DNA from: Colius striatus
Taxonomy: Eukaryota > Chordata > Aves > Coliiformes > Coliidae
Reading direction: 5' to 3'
Length of the DNA: 64,000 nt
Assembly: GCF_028858725.1 (NCBI RefSeq)
Contig: NC_084769.1
Location: forward strand, 2,225,001 to 2,289,000
Shown: piece after piece, positions 34,205-44,663 of the stretch
How positions within the stretch are numbered: the first letter of the stretch is position 1
Layout of the letters: each line of letters begins with the position of its first letter
Made by a program: the position numbers and the translations under genes
Notes under the pieces: model-generated
The model's database searches: none
What the model saw: only the letters and a program-made list of their open reading frames with translations
Told to the model about the DNA's origin: nothing

Positions 34205-34715
34205 GCCCACAGGGGCCTCCCCACCCGTGAAAGGGAAGGGAAAACACTAACTGCAGAGCTAAAGATACTGAAACGCCTTTCCCACACCGTTCCTGCAGCC
34301 CTCCCGGCTCCAGCTGCATTTCTTCCCCTGTCAAAAACCAAGGTGTTTTGTTTTGAGCGTGACCTGGGCTTCCCAGCCTGTCACCATCAGCCACCACCAC
34401 TGTGTAACCATGCCAGAACTGCAGTCCAGTGCAGGATCTGAATCCATGGCCTTGAGACTAAGACTTGGCACCACCAACCGCTCATTCTCCCAGAGGAAAT
34501 CTCCTGGGCTGTTCTAAAACCTTTCAGCAATATTCAACAACGTTTAATCTTAGTAAAACACCATTTAGCTGGGTGGGGAGGGAATTGCCCACCCTCCCCC
34601 CAAAGCCTCTCCCTCTGCTTGCTGAGCTCTTCCACGTGTGTTTTTCCTGCAGCTGTTCTGGGGTCTGTCCTTTACCTGTACATTAGTGACAATAAAGCGA
34701 ATGTTTCTGCAGTGG
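34205..34715 (+). other. NEB: NEB 3' untranslated region
   Basis: Non-coding sequence from the TGA to just past the poly(A) signal. The end is inferred about 20 nt after the signal. Confidence 0.75.
34691..34696 (+). terminator. NEB poly(A) signal AATAAA
   Basis: Canonical AATAAA 487 nt after the NEB stop, followed by a GT-rich stretch (gtttctgcagtggtgg) typical of a downstream element. Confidence 0.8.
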
Positions 34716-35415
34716 TGGATGCATTGAGTCCTCCTGAGCAGCAGCAACCAACCTCTGCCAAACCTGCAATGAGGAAGGGAAGGGCCCCAGAGGGTGGCCA
34801 CAGCAGGAGTCACAGAGAGGGGCTGTCACTGCAGGGACAAACGATTGCACACTCAAACTTACCTCAGCTCCTGGAGCACTTGGTACCAACCAGTCTCCGA
34901 GAAGAAAGGAGATCAGAAGTCACTGTGTGCTGTGCCTGAGGGAGGCTAAAGATTGAAATCAAGGTAACAGTAGGAGGAGCTGGAAGCTGAAGGGAATTCC
35001 CAGCTGAGTATAGGGAAATGTCCTTCCTGGGAGGACTGCAGCACACACACACACACATACCCCCACACACCTGAACCCCTTTCCAGGTGCACCAGCTACA
35101 CCCTCCTCTATACAGGTCCCTGGGCACAGGAGCTGAACAGGCCCCAGGAAGCAGCCTGCAACCAAACACCACCAAGAAAACCTACCAACAATTCATCCCT
35201 CAGCATAGCTCCAGCCCCTCCTTGGCACTCTTCATTTCCTTCATGAGACAGATGCACAAAGAAGGCAAAGAAGAGTAAGGCTTCTCCTGACAACAGCCTC
35301 CCGTGCCTCAAGGGCCTCCCCCCAACCTTGTGAACCTGAAGCAATGCTGAGGAAGGGCTGCACAGATCTGAAGGGAAGAAAAAGATAAACCACCCAAACC
35401 ACAACATTAACACAT
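34716..35415. other. Intergenic stretch between convergent NEB and RIF1
   Basis: About 700 nt between the two inferred cleavage sites. It holds a short (CA)n run at 35042-35057 and no gene that I can see. Confidence 0.6.
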
Positions 35416-36249
35416 TGGGGAACAATTTTCTGTTTTATTTGCCCGTGTGCAAGGTCTTAAGAGCACCTGCAGCAGTTCCTTTCAATAAGGCTCCATTTTG
35501 ATAGCTACAGTACAATATATACAGATCAGGTTTCCAGAGTAAAACCTGAGAACTCTGTGAAGGTCTCTGAGAAGCAGCACTGCAGCCAGAACTCACCATC
35601 ATAAATTACTAACCAACATCTGCCATAAATCTGTACATAATATACAAAGAGCTCTGGTCACATCCATTCTTTTCCCCAAGGAGTCTTCTCCACAGAAGGA
35701 GAACTGCTGCAAACAAACAATGTGGGAAAAACAAGTATGAGCAGTGTTGCAGAGTCTTCCTGCTGGAAGGGAACGTGTGTCCTTCCCAGCTTCTGAGTGG
35801 CATCCTCACAAAGCTGAGTGTGCCACCAGGCATTGTCCCCTGGCCCGGGGCAGGTCCCCAGAGCCCCGCTGCCCTGGGGCCAGCCGGGCGCAGGCACAGC
35901 CCTCCCCTTCCCCAAGAACACCCATCTGCAGCAGCAGTAAGAACACTTTGGATTGGAAAAAGAAAACAATAATTTAATTCCTCTGTGGGTTTGGTTTCAC
36001 AGTCTCTGCTATTGCACAACTCTGTACACGTTTCCTTCCGCCACCCGAAGGAAAGCTGCATAGCGATGCAATACGAAGGGCAACAAACCACCCCCACCCC
36101 CAGCACATTTCATTCACACAGGTGTTAAAAAACTTCCAGAGTACAAAACACACAGTTTAAGGAAACAATTCAACCTGTAAGAAAAAGCAGGTTTGGAGGG
36201 GGGGAAATGGTTGTAACAAAAATCCTCCTCACTTAGAAACTGTTACCAA
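35416..36249 (-). other. RIF1: RIF1 3' untranslated region
   Basis: Follows the RIF1 TAG. It ends at an inferred cleavage site after an AATAAA on the minus strand. An ATTAAA at 35973-35978 could serve as a proximal signal. Confidence 0.65.
35434..35439 (-). terminator. RIF1 poly(A) signal AATAAA (minus strand)
   Basis: Plus strand reads tttatt. It is the only perfect AATAAA that I see on the minus strand in the 0.85 kb after the RIF1 stop. Confidence 0.65.
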
Positions 36250-36470
36250 CTAGTCGGAACTGTGGCGGGGTGGCGACTGCCAGCGGGACCGCAGCGTTGT
36301 CAGCACACAGTTTGTCATGGCAGCAAGTTTCTCTTGCATCTCGAAGAGCTGGGTGCCTGAGTAGCTGTGCAGAGCCTCGGGGCTGAGCTGTGCTGCCAGG
36401 GCGGCCACCTGGCTCAGCAGATCCGCCGGCGGCTGCTCCCGCGTGTCCGCGACCGCCGGCTCCGTCAGGT
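36250..36470 (-). CDS. RIF1: RIF1 last coding exon (C-terminal 72 aa and stop)
   Basis: Encodes LTEPAVADTREQPPADLL, then QLSPEALHSYSGTQLFEM and ends PPRHSSD, TAG at 36250-36252. Part of the RIF1 C-terminal domain that mediates oligomerisation and DNA/BLM contacts in mammals. Acceptor ccccgcag; first two bases complete an Asp codon. Confidence 0.95.
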
Positions 36471-37255
36471 CTGCGGGGAGGCAAGAGGGGCACTGCAGCC
36501 TGGCTCTGCCTGCAAACCTCAGCACAGCCATGCTGCAGGGGGAGGCTGCTGCTCATCCATTTGGTACAAAGGCAGACATTGGAGCAGCCTGCAAGGTATT
36601 TGCCCCAGCCAGCAGGAGAGCTGCTGTCAGAGGCGGCCCTCGGGCCCCATGCTGCCCTGCTCTGGGGTGACGTTTGGTCACGACCATACAACAAAGCTAA
36701 GGCCAGAATTAGTCTTTGATGGCAGTCAGACACCACCACTGTCCTTCCAGGCAGGTGAGCCCAGAGGCCACCTCCTCAGCTGGACAGCAGAGGGGGAGTC
36801 ACACCCCAGCTCTGCGTTCTCCAGGTAACCACACGCCTCAAGTATCTTTACTAAGAATCCACATGGATTCCTCCGTCTGAGCTGCTGGGCCAAGCTCCCA
36901 AAACACAGACTGCAACAGAAATCCAGGCACCTCAATACAGAAAGGGCACATAGGACACTCCCCTCGTCCTGCCCCCTTCTCAGCATGAGGCACAGCTGCA
37001 CTGTCTCCCCTTCCCTGTGTGCACCCAGCAGCGCGGCAGCCGGAGCCTGCCAGTGCAGCCCCTGGAGCTCTGCCTGGGAAAACCAGCATCCTCCCCTCCA
37101 ACATGCAACCAGGTTTATCCAGCCACTGCCAGAGGGCTGGAGGAGGCAGCAAAGTGCATCACCCACAAGGGGAGAGCAGAGCAAGCGAAGGCCCGGCAGG
37201 GGCAGAGGGCAGCGGGCACAGTGCCCGGCGGCATCAACCACCCAGTCACACGTAC

Positions 37256-37364
37256 CTGCTGCCAGTTTGTCTTCATCTCCAGAAGGAGATTTCTCCTCTG
37301 CATTGCTGACAGGCCTTTCTGCATCTTCCAGCACTGTGATTTCCTCAGGTCCTCGAGATTTTAC
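37256..37364 (-). CDS. RIF1: RIF1 exon (36 aa)
   Basis: Opens VKSRGPEEITVLEDAE and ends DEDKLAA plus one base. Joins EQQ of the previous exon to DLTEP of the last. Donor gtacgt. Confidence 0.95.
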
Positions 37365-37495
37365 CTGAAGCTGTGGAGAGACAAGAGATGCATTTGCAGA
37401 GAAGAAGAGAAGATCACAGGGTGGGTGATGGTTTGAGCCCATGGTAAACACAGTCAGTAGCCCCACTAATAACACTGTAACCTTGAATCTTTGAC

Positions 37496-37725
37496 AGAGA
37501 ATCACAGAATCCCAGCATGGTGGGGGTGGGCAGGGCCCTGCAGAGCTCCCCCAGCCCCTGCTAAAGCAGATTCCCCTCGTTCAGGGGGCACAGGAACGTG
37601 TCCAGGTGGGGTTGGAAACCTCCCGAGAAGGAGCCTCCACACCCTCCCTGGGCAGCCTGGGCCAGGGCTCCCTCACCTCAGCCCCAAAGGACTTTCTCCT
37701 TGTGGTTAAATGGAACTTCTAGATA
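37496..37725 (-). mobile_element. CR1 LINE 3' fragment
   Basis: Begins agaatcacagaatcccagc and runs through gggcagcctgggccagggc, the reverse complement of the CR1 3' end. Sense to RIF1. Confidence 0.85.
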
Positions 37726-37846
37726 CTAGATTACATTTCAGAAGTGTTATTTCTAACAGGGGAATCACCCAGAGCAACAAAACCCCCATTATTAGCAATT
37801 CACTAGGCCAACGTTGGCTTTTTGGGATACTAAAATGAAACAGTAC

Positions 37847-38000
37847 CTGTTGCTCATGGTATCCTTTAAGAGCTCTTCTAACATTGGAAACTTTGGGAGA
37901 GCGGATGGGGAGGGTTTTGATTTCCAGTGGTGTCAGAGTGCTCAGGTCACCCACTGTCTTGATGTTCTTGGCTCGGATGAGCTGCCCCAGGCCCCTGGCG
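37847..38000 (-). CDS. RIF1: RIF1 exon, conserved C-terminal DNA-binding segment (51 aa)
   Basis: Encodes ARGLGQLIRAKNIKTVGD, LSTLTPLEIKTLPIRS and PKVSNVRRALKGYHEQQ. The most conserved part of the vertebrate RIF1 C-terminus, resembling a helix-hairpin-helix. Donor gtactg, acceptor gctgcag. Confidence 0.96.
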
Positions 38001-38054
38001 CTGCAGCGGGAGAGACACACGGCTCGTTACACGGAGCTCACGGCACCACAGCGT

Positions 38055-38640
38055 GGGGGGCGCTGGAAGGCACCTTGCGAGATCATCCATCCAACCCCCC
38101 TGCCAAAGCAGGTCCCACCTAGATCAGGTCACACAGGGAACATATCCAGGTGGGCTCTGAAGACCTCCAGAGGAGCCTCCACACCCTCCCTGGGCAGCCT
38201 GGGCCAGGGCTCCCTCACCTCAGCAGGGAAAGAGTTTGTCCTTATGTTTAAGTGGAACTGTTTGTGTTCCAGCTTCATCCCATCACCCCTTGTCCTGGCA
38301 CTGGAGACAACAGACAAAAGTGCTGCCCCAACCTCCTGACATCCACCATTAAACTATTAATGAGATCTCTTCTCCAGGCTGAACAGCCCCAGGTCCCGCA
38401 GCCTTTCCTCATAAGGAAGATGCTCCAGTGCCCTCAGCATCTTGGTGTCCCTGTGCTGGCCTCTCTCCAGCAGTTCCCTGTCCCTCTTGAGCTGGGGAGC
38501 CCAGAACTGGACACAAGACTCAGCAGCTCCCACTGCACATCCAGCCTGTCCTCCTGCCAGGGCTCAGAACAGCGAGGGCCTGGCCCTCTGGACACTGTTT
38601 TCCAAATCCCACTTTGCCCTCAAGCGCAGGAAGCACCAAC
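38055..38640 (-). mobile_element. CR1 LINE fragment
   Basis: Reads ctggaaggcaccttgcgag, then tcccacctagatcaggtca and a ctgaacagccccaggtccc block. Longer than most copies in the window and sense to RIF1. It underlies a 307-codon spurious frame on the plus strand. Confidence 0.85.
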
Positions 38641-38978
38641 AGTCAGGTCACAGCCCCTTACAACCAGCCTGCTCTTACAAACAGCGAGAGCTCCCCGTGC
38701 TCCTGGGGGTGAGCTTCACAGCCTCACATGGAAGAGGGCTGCAACAACACCCAAACTCTCGAGTGTCTCCCACCAAACCAACCTCCCTCATCTCAAAGTT
38801 TTGGCAAGAGCTGTCCCACATCACCACGTTCTGCATCAGCAAACTCCCCTCTGGAGGGGTTTGCTCCCTGCTAAAACCTTTTTGCATCAGCAAACTGGCT
38901 TCTGGAGGTGGTGTAAGAACTCAGTCTCTACAAGAGCACATCCCCTCCCTTGCAAAGCAAAGCCCCCCCGCCCCGTAC

Positions 38979-39094
38979 CAGATGTTGGAGGTGATGTGGG
39001 GCAGGATGACGTCGACCGGGGCTCTGCAGCCCAGCAGCGCCGGGTACACGCACTCGGCCCCGCACAGCACCGGCTCCTTGGCCATCTCCGTGAT
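38979..39094 (-). CDS. RIF1: RIF1 exon (38 aa)
   Basis: Encodes ITEMAKEPVLCGAECVYP, then LLGCRAPVDVILPHITSN. Ends TG, which joins C of the next exon to give Cys before ARGLGQL, where I recall Trp in mammals. Third positions are G or C in 37 of 38 codons. Donor gtacgg, acceptor ctcgag. Confidence 0.94.
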
Positions 39095-39192
39095 CTCGAG
39101 GGAACACACACGGGGTTATTAATCTGTCACCCAGCTGAACACAGCAACCAAAAACAATTTGAAGAGATACAATGAACCAAAGCATTTCTTAC

Positions 39193-39270
39193 TAAACACT
39201 TCTTTGACCTCTTAAATTTAGGGTTAGGAGATCCTGGGGACAGAAATCCTTTGGTTGGAGTGGTAATATG
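39193..39270 (-). CDS. RIF1: RIF1 78-nt cassette exon (26 aa)
   Basis: Encodes HITTPTKGFLSPGSPNPK followed by FKRSKKCL, phase 0-0. Length and Ser/Lys-rich make-up match the human cassette exon that separates the RIF1-Long and RIF1-Short isoforms. Donor gtaaga, acceptor acccag. Confidence 0.93.
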
Positions 39271-39493
39271 CTGGGTAGAAAAAGAGGAAAAAATATTGCT
39301 CAGGACTGCAGGAATTGAGTTCACAGTAAGACTCTAGCTACAGACACCTCAGCCTGAGGCAGAAAGGGTCAGGCCCAAGCACAGCCAGCTGTGCCCACAC
39401 TCACTCACTGCTCCCAGCTGCGAGCGTGTGACACGGCGGCGTCACCTCCCGCGGCTGAGACACAGACACACACAAACACGGGGCAGCAGCTAC

Positions 39494-39634
39494 CTTGGCC
39501 TGGATGTTGGACAAAATCCTGAGGCTTCGGGAAGAGGGGGAGGAAGAGTGAGATCTAATGACAGGGCTCCTCCTGTCGATGTCATCTGCCAGCCCTTCCT
39601 GGTAAATGGGGTCTGCAAAGGACACTCGGCGGAT
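39494..39634 (-). CDS. RIF1: RIF1 exon with PP1-docking RVSF motif (47 aa)
   Basis: Opens IRRVSFADPIYQEGLADD, continues IDRRSPVIRSHSSSPSSR and ends NIQAK. RVSF (39617-39628) is the RVxF motif that docks PP1; Ser within and around it are likely kinase targets that would weaken PP1 binding (known for the family). Donor gtagct, acceptor aaacag. Confidence 0.95.
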
Positions 39635-39726
39635 CTGTTTGGACAGAGAGGTTTTCAGAGCGTGAACTCAAACCCCTGCACTCAACTCTGGTGAAGTCAG
39701 TGTGGGGAGACAAAGAGCTTGTCATC

Positions 39727-40305
39727 AAAGAATCACAGGATCTTAAGGGCTGGAAGGGACCTCAAAAGACCATCCAGTGCAACCCCATGCCAGAGCAGCA
39801 CCACCTAGAGCAGGGCACACAGGAGCTCACCCAGCTGGGTTGGAATGTCTCCAGAGAAGGAGCCTCCACAGCCCATCTGGGCAGTTCCAGTGCTCCCTCA
39901 CCTCAACAGGGAAGAAATTCTTCCTTGTGTTTCTTTGGAATCTCTGATGTTCCAGCTTGTCCCCATTGCCCCTTGTCCTGTCATTGGCCATCCCTGAGCC
40001 AAGCCTGGCTCCAGCCTCCTCACACCCACCCTTGATGTGTTTGTAACCATGAATGAGCTCACCCCTCAGTCTCCTCCAAGCTGCAGAGCCCCAGCTCCCT
40101 CAGCCTTTCATCACAAGGGAGATGCTCAGCTCCATCATCTCTGTGGCCCTGTGCTGAACTCTCTCCAGCAGCTCCCTGTCCTTCTGCATCTGAGTGGCCC
40201 AGAACTGAGCACAACAGTTCTTGAAGGACACAGATCCTCCCACCCAGGGACAGAAGCCACAGCTGCCTTCTCCCTAATAGAAACCTTAAATGCATTTTTG
40301 TAAAG
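39727..40305 (-). mobile_element. CR1 LINE fragment, young-looking
   Basis: Begins aatcacaggatcttaaggg, with ccacctagagcagggcaca and gggttggaatgtctccaga. The 3' part is very similar to the copies at 29128 and 52513. Sense to RIF1. Confidence 0.85.
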
Positions 40306-40570
40306 AGCTGCTCAAAACCCAGTGGGAAGGGCCTGGCTTAGAGGGGTTTGCAGCCACAGCTGCTGCACTGGAGACTGGGCAGCAGAGCAGGTCCTGGTGC
40401 TCTGCTTCAAACAGAAACTACCCACCCCAAGCCCTGATAACATGAGCCCATCAGTGCCTGTACATTCCCCAAAGAAACCTGTACAGCTGCAGCCTGAGAT
40501 GGCTCCCAGTGAGAATGCAGCACAGGCTCAGCCCCAGCCCCTGTCCCACACACAGGACACACGGCTGTAC

Positions 40571-43240
40571 CTTATTGGCAGGGGACAGCGAATCGTCCTC
40601 TTGCTGCCTCTTCACACCTCTCTTTAAGATACTGGTGGATGGAGAAGCTGAAGGAGACCAGGTGCAGCGTCCCTGCACAGCAGTGGGGCTCTCACCAGTG
40701 AGCACTAAAGAGTCCTGACCTGTTGTCTTCTGAGGTGATCCCACACTGTTTTCTCCTACTGCATCTTCTCTGCTTAAGGCCACGTCTTCAGGCACTGTAA
40801 GCTCAGTTTCCACTACTTCCTCTTTTATCTCTTTATCTGGAGGACTGCAGGTTTCTCCCACAACAATGTCAGCTTCTCCATCATCCTGATTGCTCTCTCC
40901 CTCACCCATCTCCTCCTCAGGTTTGACAGCCAGCACCTCGGGTTCCCCCTCCAGCTCTCCATTCTGACCGACTTCTTTTTCTGTAGCTGCTGGTTCTTCG
41001 CTTGGAATCCCCACGGGCACACAGCCCTCACCAGCCTCCCCTGGCACACCCTCAGGCAGAGGCTGCTCACTTGGGTCACCCTGACCAGGGGGTTCCTTCA
41101 CTTCCACCACGGGGTCAGCACTTTCACCCGCTGCAGCCTCCGGAGTGTCTCGCTCCTCCTCCCCTCCCACACTGCTCCCTTGCAGGTTCTCTTCAGACAT
41201 TTCCTCTCTTTCCAAGTCCAAGGTGCTGTGCTCCTGAGGAGTGTGCAACGGTGTGCTCATTGCACAGGGTGCCATGGACAAGCTCTCCTCAAAATGTGAG
41301 CTACTGGACACCTCTGCCGTGCTGAGGGGTGTCAGAACAGGAGTGCCCGGGGGCTCGCTGGGGCCCTGAGCGTGCTCAGGCTTTGGTTCTGTGGATGAAT
41401 CTGCCTCCTGCTTTGACTTCTTAAAGCAGCACTCACAGGTCCTTGGTTTTTTCTGCCTTTTGCTCCTTTTGTGCTGGCACTCAGGTACTTGCAGCAAGGA
41501 AGGGTCACCGTGGGCAGCACGTGCTGCTGCTGCACCCTCAGGCAGGGCAGCTGTGCTGCAGTCTCCTGTGCTAGTTTGCCTCTCCACGTGCACGTTCTCC
41601 CCTGCTGCCTGCGGGGCTGGATCCGGCCCTGGGGCAGCGGGGCTGGCATGGGATGCCTGCATTGTGCTGGGAGGGCTCTGCTCCCCCTGGCCAGGGGCAG
41701 GCAGCCCGGGTGCCAACGCGCCCACCTCGCCGCTCATGTCACCTTTACTGGTTTCCAAGAGGCCGGCAGACTCGCTCCCTTGGGAAGACGCCTCGTGGCC
41801 GTGGCTCCCTGCCTGCACATCCTTCTGTTTACCTTCAAGAGAATCGCTTCTGTTCTTCCCTTTTGCAGGTTTTCTCTTCCTTGTGCTCTCCTCCTTGCTC
41901 TCGGAGGCGTCAGCCTCGGAGTTTTCGATGCTGGCCAGCAATCCTTGGGAAGCCCTTCTCGTGTGGTACCGGGTGCGCTTCGCCTTCTGAGCGCTCCAGC
42001 TGCAGTCCTGACCCTCTGGGGCTGCCTTCAACTCATCTTCTGACTTGGTGCTTCTGCTCAGCTCCTCGTCCAGGCTCCCGGCAGCAGGAGGCTCCCTGGA
42101 GCTCGAGACCTCTGCAGCAGCTCTCTCGGCCAGGCTGCTTTCTTTCTTGTCTGCACTTTCCGTAGCTTTCTGCTTTTGGGATCCATCATCCTTGGCTTTC
42201 CTTTGCCCAGGTTTTTCATCCTCTTTCAGCCTCTCCCTCTTCTGGTGGCCGTCTTCCTTCTCCTGGCTCCCAGCCGCTCCCTCTGCAGCCTCTGCCCGTC
42301 GCCGTGCAGAACGCCTCAGGATCTTCTGGCCGGGGGTCGCGTGTGGAGCCTGGTTCTCGTCACCCGCTCCCTGCTCACCGGGCACAGCTGCCTCTGGGGG
42401 GGTATTTTCTTTAGAATCTGTATCCAAGGCATTAGTATTTTCCATGTCTGATATGGTATCTTCAGCTTTTTTAATATCTATTTCTGTAGAAAGGAGAGTT
42501 TGGGAGTGAGTAAAGAGAATATGCTCCACGTCATCTACTGCAGGAGACTGTTCTAAGCTATTTTCCAGGCTGCTGGAAGCAAAAGACTCTCGGGTGCTCC
42601 TGTTGGAGTCAGAGCAGCCCAGCAGCTTGTGCTGCCTGCTGCCCTGCAGCTCCAGCCTGCTGCCCTGCAGCTCCAGCCTGCTCTGCCTGCGCGTCAGCCT
42701 GCGTGCGGCCGGCGCTAGCTGCTCGGCCTCACATCCTGAAGCCTTCTTGTTTTCATCTCCAGATTTCTCTGCTTTAGCACCAGGCTTCCAGCTGTTTGTA
42801 CACTGCTGTTTACCTGCCCCTGCAGCGTTCCCAGGCACCTCTGCTAAAGTGTTTAAGGCAGAAAGGCTGAAGGGTCTGCTCTCTGAGCTGCTGTACTTCT
42901 CCAGGGTAATGAAGGACTGCCGCCGGCTCACGGGCTGTGGTGTGCCTGAGATGATGTCACTGGATGTGGAACTGCTGCTGGCATTTGATGTGTTTTCATT
43001 CCCTCCCAAGGATTCCTTGGAAGCTGTTTCCACACCAGGTTTTGCCAGTCCCTCTCCAACCAAGGGCTCCTCTGGAATGGCCTCAGCTGCGTCTCTCTTG
43101 GTGTCCCCCTCGCAGTTGGAGGTTGAGCTCTGATCTCTGACAGTCACAGGGGGCTCTTTCAGGCAGGCAGCACTCTCCAGGGGATGATCTGACTTGCAGC
43201 CCTCTTTGCTGGAGCACCCTTTGCTCTTTGCATTTTCTTC
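40571..43240 (-). CDS. RIF1: RIF1 large central exon (890 aa)
   Basis: One open exon of 2,670 nt, phase 0-0, bounded by acceptor gggacag and donor gtacag. It encodes the disordered, Ser/Glu/Lys-rich middle. Conserved islands: TPQPVSRRQSFITLEKY near its start; SKENTPPEAA and PGQKILRRSARRR; RYHTRRASQGLLASIENS; ECQHKRSKRQKKPRTCEC; and at the end WSPSASPSTSILKRGVKR, where SILK (40622-40633) is the second PP1-docking motif. A 21-nt tandem duplication gives two LELQGSR copies near 42640-42680. The long plus-strand open frames inside it are shadows. Confidence 0.96.
42636..42677 (-). repeat. 21-nt in-frame tandem duplication in RIF1
   Basis: The unit ctgctgccctgcagctccagc (plus strand) occurs twice in a row and encodes two copies of the heptad LELQGSR. 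Confidence 0.9.
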
Positions 43241-43849
43241 CTGTCCCAAAAAGCATGAACAGAGTGTTATGTAGCTTTGCCATGAAGAGACCACAAACCC
43301 CAGCTCGGGTGGAACAGAAAACAACACACCCACAAGCTCCTTCTGATTATGTTATTACCTGTCCTTTGGTAGTTAGAAACCAAAAGACTATTTTTTTTAA
43401 GCTATTTAGCCCTAAAACACAACTGCAAAACCCACTTTAGTTATGTTTTTTGCCAGACACTAACCAAACCTACTGCTAAACCAGTTGTTCTTACAAGTCT
43501 GCTGTGTCTGCTGTGCACATGCAGCTGCTAGGGGAGGGTGTTCTGGGACAACACTGTTGACTTCACTAAGGCAGTGCTAGGCAACTCATGCTTACTACAG
43601 CACCACAGCATTTCTCTGCTCCAACTGTTGGGTGTTTTTACCCCCAGGAAAGTACGAGGGGTAGCACATACTCATGAGGCCCTGGAACACCTGGAGCTCT
43701 GCAACAAAACTGAAATACATCCACACTGAAATTAGCTAAATCCTCCCATTTTGAGGTGAAGCTGACATGCTGAATTGATGGGGCCTTTCTAGTGTGAACT
43801 GTGTACAACCACACCATCATGGCCCTCAGCCCCATGGCTCTGGGATCCC

Positions 43850-43950
43850 CCCAGGCCTGGGGACTCCCCACACCTCCCTGGGCAGCTTGGGACAGGGCTT
43901 AACAACCCTTCCAAGGAAGAAATTCTTCCTCATCTCCAATCTAAAATCTA
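43850..43950 (-). mobile_element. CR1 LINE fragment, short
   Basis: Reads ctccctgggcagcttggga and aggaagaaattcttcctca, the reverse complement of CR1. Flanks are decayed. Confidence 0.6.
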
Positions 43951-44047
43951 AAGAATCTTGCCATGAACTACCAGAGCCACTAATATATAAAGAAAACATC
44001 ACTGCTATAGCTGGAATTGCTATTACCATTAGACAATGAGCAATTAC

Positions 44048-44102
44048 CTGAGGCTCCTCTTTAGCATCTTCTTTTGTGGGTTCTATTAAAGGTGATTTTT
44101 CC
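44048..44102 (-). CDS. RIF1: RIF1 small exon (18 aa)
   Basis: One base completes a Leu codon, then EKSPLIEPTKEDAKEEPQ. Donor gtaatt, acceptor gttttag. Joins in frame to EENAKSK of the large exon. Confidence 0.9.
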
Positions 44103-44183
44103 CTAAAACAGAAGTTACTTAAATTAGAAGTGTTGCAGAACAGGGGGACACCTTTACTGCATATACTGGTCACTTCTACTTAC

Positions 44184-44273
44184 AAAGAATCTTCCTGGCT
44201 TTGAGTGTACTGAGAAAATAAGGTATTATCTTGTGATGTGTCCAAATTGTTGTACATAGCAGGGATGCCAACT
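44184..44273 (-). CDS. RIF1: RIF1 exon (30 aa)
   Basis: Encodes VGIPAMYNNLDTSQDNTL and FSQYTQSQEDS, with split codons at both ends. The IPAMYNNLD block is strongly conserved in RIF1. Donor gtaagt. Confidence 0.95.
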
Positions 44274-44663
44274 CTGAAACAAAGCCAGAAATAGGTAAAT
44301 GTAATGCATTAAATCATGAGAGTGATGACAACTCATGATTCAAGTCCTTACTCCGAGACCACTGGTTTTAGTTGCATTAAATCTCTTTTGTTTGAATTGC
44401 AAATGTGCTTTTTGGGGCAGGGGGGGCGGGGAGTAGGTGGGAAATGCTGAGAGTGGGATACCACCCCACAGAGACTTCACCAGCACATGCTGACTGTGCA
44501 CCCTGAGCTTGTGTCAGGCACCACTGTGAACCAGCTTCACTTACACTGAGGTTTTGCTGCCTGGGCACAGAAAATGCTATACTATACTATAATTTTCTCA
44601 CATGAGAACAAGGATTACTCTGAAGATTCCCTTGCAACTGAGACTTTGGAATGTCCTGCTTTC

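Larger units (their letters stand above)
656..34715 (+). other. NEB: NEB (nebulin) gene, 3' part, 41 coding exons
   Basis: Nebulin is the giant actin-binding ruler protein of skeletal-muscle thin filaments; its C-terminus is anchored at the Z-disc. The window shows the 3' end of the gene: 37 exons each carrying one actin-binding module (xxYK start, SD/SE/SS end, so the SDxxYK motif is split over each splice junction), then serine-rich exons and an SH3 exon. All exons join in frame with GT-AG introns, giving about 1,451 residues. Module exons are phase 0 and skippable. The identification rests on the module array, the GLRVWRTNPGSVFDYDP linker and the C-terminal SH3 ([19 protein letters not shown]). 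The gene converges on RIF1. Module numbering against human NEB is not attempted. The remaining introns hold CR1 fragments where listed and otherwise nothing I recognise. Confidence 0.97.

Noticed and set aside
36726..37505. Minus-strand open frame of 259 codons
   Set aside because: It overlaps the RIF1 exon at 37256-37364 in frame but otherwise reads through intron; the exon has clear splice sites on both sides.
38252..39175. Plus-strand open frame of 307 codons
   Set aside because: It spans an antisense CR1 copy and the antisense of a RIF1 exon; no domain recognised.
41391..42509. Several overlapping plus-strand open frames of 150-200 codons
   Set aside because: They lie antisense to the large RIF1 coding exon, whose minus-strand frame is continuous, has conserved motifs and good splice sites. 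They are shadows of its GC-rich codons.
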